Below, in pieces: positions 38,956-40,896 of a stretch of DNA of 40,896 bases; positions within the stretch are counted from its first letter, which is position 1; each line of letters opens with the position of its first letter. A program made the translations under genes and the position numbers. The stretch spans positions 1 to 40,896 of the forward strand of contig JAHFCT010000029.1 in NCBI GenBank assembly GCA_023249375.1, read 5' to 3'. The DNA comes from Gemmatimonadota bacterium (GTDB taxonomy: Bacteria; Gemmatimonadota; Gemmatimonadetes; Gemmatimonadales; Gemmatimonadaceae). Under the pieces are notes generated by a model. That model did not search any database, was not told the DNA's origin, and saw only the letters and a list, made by a program, of their open reading frames with translations.

Positions 38956-40896
38956 ATGATTATGCCGAGCCTCCGCTCACTCGTTCGCGCTGCACTGGTT
39001 GTCGCTCCCGTCGTCGCGCCGTTCGGCGCGCTGCTCGCGCAGGGGTTCGGCGGCACGATGCCCGACAGCGTCAAGGCGCGCCGCTGGGCCATCGAAAACG
39101 AGCTGCAATCGCTCGCGGTGGTGGACCGCAAGGTGATGATCCCGATGCGCGACGGCGTGCGCATCGCGGCCGACATCTACTCTCCCAAGGACGCGACGAA
39201 GAAGTATCCCGCCATTTGGGTGCGCACGCCGTACAACTTCAATTACTGGGACGTGGCCAACGGCGTGCCGCGCGACATGACGTCGGCGCTGACCGCCGTC
39301 AAACGCGGCTACGCCTACGTCGACATGCAGGAACGCGGGCACTTCTTTTCCGAGGGGAACTACGACATCCTCGGCGCGCCGCTCAGTGACGGCGATGACG
39401 AACTGAACTATCTGCGCACACGGCCGTGGTCCAACGGAAAGATCGGTACCACGGGATGTTCGTCGACGGCCGAGTGGCAGCCGGCGGTGGCGGCGCTCGG
39501 GAATCCCGGCTTTGCAGCGATGAATGTGCAGGGCTTCGGCGCCGGCATCGGCAAGGTCGGACCGTACTACGAGCAGGGCAACTGGTATCGCGGCGGCGCC
39601 GTGCAGATGCTGTTCGTCGACTGGATCATGGGTGAGCAGAATCAGGTGCGGCCCATGTTCCCGCGCGGCGCGACGCAGGAAGAACTGGTTCGCGTATCCA
39701 AATCATTTGATCTGGCCCAGCGGCAGCCTCCGGTGGACTGGGCCAAGGCGTTCTGGCATCTGCCGACGATCGATCTCATTGAGTCGGTGGGCGGGCCGCA
39801 CGGCATCTACGCGGATTCCATGCCCGTGCCCACGGGCGGTGCGATGATGAAGCGCGCGCCCAACGATCCGGCGTGGTACAAGGGCGGCCTCTGGCACGAG
39901 AGCAACCCGATCAACATTCCGGGGCTCTGGTTCATGAGCTGGTACGACGTGTCGGTGGGGCCGAACCTCGCGGCGTACAACGCCGTGCGGAAGACGGCCA
40001 AGGGAGCAGCGGCCAATCAGCAGTGGGCCGTCATCGCGCCCGTGGCGCACTGCTCGTACACGCGCGCTGGTGAGCACACGGTGGTGGGCGAGCGCGACAT
40101 GGGTGACGCGCGACTCGGCTACCAGAATCTCGTCTACGATTTCTTCGACCAGTTCCTGAAGGAGCCCGGCGCGCACGCGATGGATTCGGTTCCGAAGGTC
40201 CGCTACTACGTGATGGGCGAGAACAAGTGGAAGACGTCGGACGTGTGGCCGCCCAAGGACGCGCAGCCGCTGACGTTCCATCTTGGCAGCGGCGGTAACG
40301 CCAACACGCTGAATGGCGACGGCACGCTGAGCATGAAGCCGGCGAAGAAGGACATGCCGGATCTCTTCGCGTACGATCCGATCAATCCCGTGATGTCGCA
40401 CGGCGGCAACGTCTGCTGCCAGGGCAACGCGGTGGGCGCCGGCGCGATGGACCAGCGCAAGACGGAAGAGCGGCCCGATGTGCTGGTCTACACGACGGAG
40501 CCGTTCAAGGATGGAATGGAACTGAGCGGGCCGATCGTGCCGACGCTGTTCGTCTCATCCGATACCAAGGACACCGACTTCACGGTGAAGGTCCTCGACG
40601 TCTATCCGGACGGGAAGGCATACAATCTGGATGAGTCGATCCAGCGCATGCGGTATCGCGACGGCTACGACAAACCGATGGCCTGGATGGAGAAGGACAA
40701 GGTGTACAAGGTCACGCTCCAGCCGCTCAACACGAGCAACTACTTTGCCCCCGGACATCGCCTGCGCATCGAGGTATCATCGTCCAACTTCCCGCGCTTC
40801 GACCGCAACATGAACACGGGTGGCAACAACTGGGACGAGACCAAGCCGGTGACGGCGCACAACGTGGTGCATCATTCCGAGAAATACCCGTCGACG
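38956..40896 (+). CDS. Exported CocE/NonD-family hydrolase, 3' end beyond the window
   Basis: An open frame of 647 codons that runs to the right edge without a stop. A signal peptide ends near ALLAQG (about residue 26). [18 protein letters not shown] opens the alpha/beta hydrolase domain; [14 protein letters not shown] gives the nucleophile Ser169 in a G-x-x-G-x-S context; [11 protein letters not shown] at the edge is the usual end of the C-terminal jelly-roll domain, so only a few residues are missing. The family includes cocaine esterase, glutaryl-7-ACA acylase and X-Pro dipeptidyl-peptidases; substrate is open. ATG 38956 and 38962 are both possible starts. Confidence 0.9.
   Translation, partial: MIMPSLRSLVRAALVVAPVVAPFGALLAQGFGGTMPDSVKARRWAIENELQSLAVVDRKVMIPMRDGVRIAADIYSPKDATKKYPAIWVRTPYNFNYWDVANGVPRDMTSALTAVKRGYAYVDMQERGHFFSEGNYDILGAPLSDGDDELNYLRTRPWSNGKIGTTGCSSTAEWQPAVAALGNPGFAAMNVQGFGAGIGKVGPYYEQGNWYRGGAVQMLFVDWIMGEQNQVRPMFPRGATQEELVRVSKSFDLAQRQPPVDWAKAFWHLPTIDLIESVGGPHGIYADSMPVPTGGAMMKRAPNDPAWYKGGLWHESNPINIPGLWFMSWYDVSVGPNLAAYNAVRKTAKGAAANQQWAVIAPVAHCSYTRAGEHTVVGERDMGDARLGYQNLVYDFFDQFLKEPGAHAMDSVPKVRYYVMGENKWKTSDVWPPKDAQPLTFHLGSGGNANTLNGDGTLSMKPAKKDMPDLFAYDPINPVMSHGGNVCCQGNAVGAGAMDQRKTEERPDVLVYTTEPFKDGMELSGPIVPTLFVSSDTKDTDFTVKVLDVYPDGKAYNLDESIQRMRYRDGYDKPMAWMEKDKVYKVTLQPLNTSNYFAPGHRLRIEVSSSNFPRFDRNMNTGGNNWDETKPVTAHNVVHHSEKYPST

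Overview
The window is a GC-rich (roughly two-thirds G+C by eye) chromosomal segment with densely packed genes, many 1-4 nt start/stop overlaps, several lipoproteins and predicted secreted enzymes with '-AQ' type signal cleavage sites, GTG starts and seven tRNA genes without encoded CCA. The gene set (tricorn-type S41 peptidase, CocE/NonD hydrolase, PMT-type glycosyltransferases, FadL-type porin, an EF-P of the 'TPGN' subtype) suggests a Gram-negative bacterium of the Gemmatimonadota or a close relative; that placement is inference. No insertion sequence, integrase, phage gene or CRISPR array was seen.

Layout. (1) 1-4293: a membrane TPR/TMTC-type protein cut by the left edge, divergent from a soluble PAS-PAS-HisKA-HATPase-REC hybrid sensor kinase, which converges on an alpha/beta hydrolase. 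(2) 4416-7294: an operon of a DinB-fold protein, a beta-lactamase-fold serine hydrolase and a YeiH-type putative sulfate exporter. (3) 7348-14327: the most distinctive part, a sulfur-oxidation locus: tsdA-like dihaem thiosulfate dehydrogenase, soxC-like molybdenum enzyme, soxD-like monohaem cytochrome and two small YeeE/YedE sulfur transporters in one direction; facing them a FadL-type outer-membrane protein and an unknown exported protein, divergent from an ArsR-family regulator. AT-rich dyads lie on the tsdA promoter and in the arsR intergenic region, so one regulator could control both arms. A 17-bp perfect hairpin closes the two converging transcripts. SoxXA, SoxYZ and SoxB are not in the window. 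(4) 14399-18026: a three-gene overlapping operon of a TPP enzyme, an SBF-type transporter and an NAD-dependent epimerase. (5) 18221-23356: coiled-coil protein, membrane protein, EamA exporter, mannose-1-phosphate guanylyltransferase, ApaG and a small HExxH membrane protein. (6) 23434-33366: an Ig-domain lipoprotein metallopeptidase, then the tesA / ybbA-ybbP module (the same neighbourhood as in E. coli), with a tricorn protease homologue directly downstream of tesA. (7) 33589-35275: efp and a seven-gene tRNA cluster (His, Trp, Glu, Glu, Asp, Leu, Thr) with an upstream promoter and a strong terminator. (8) 35352-40896: a split TPP decarboxylase (ComD/ComE-like), a PMT-type mannosyltransferase, a small lipoprotein and a CocE/NonD hydrolase cut by the right edge.

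Repeats are a second theme: three 125-145 bp palindromic elements sit directly behind genes (22219-22353, 33370-33495, 37930-38072), and period-7 repeats fill the spacers around the tRNA-Asp and tRNA-Leu genes.
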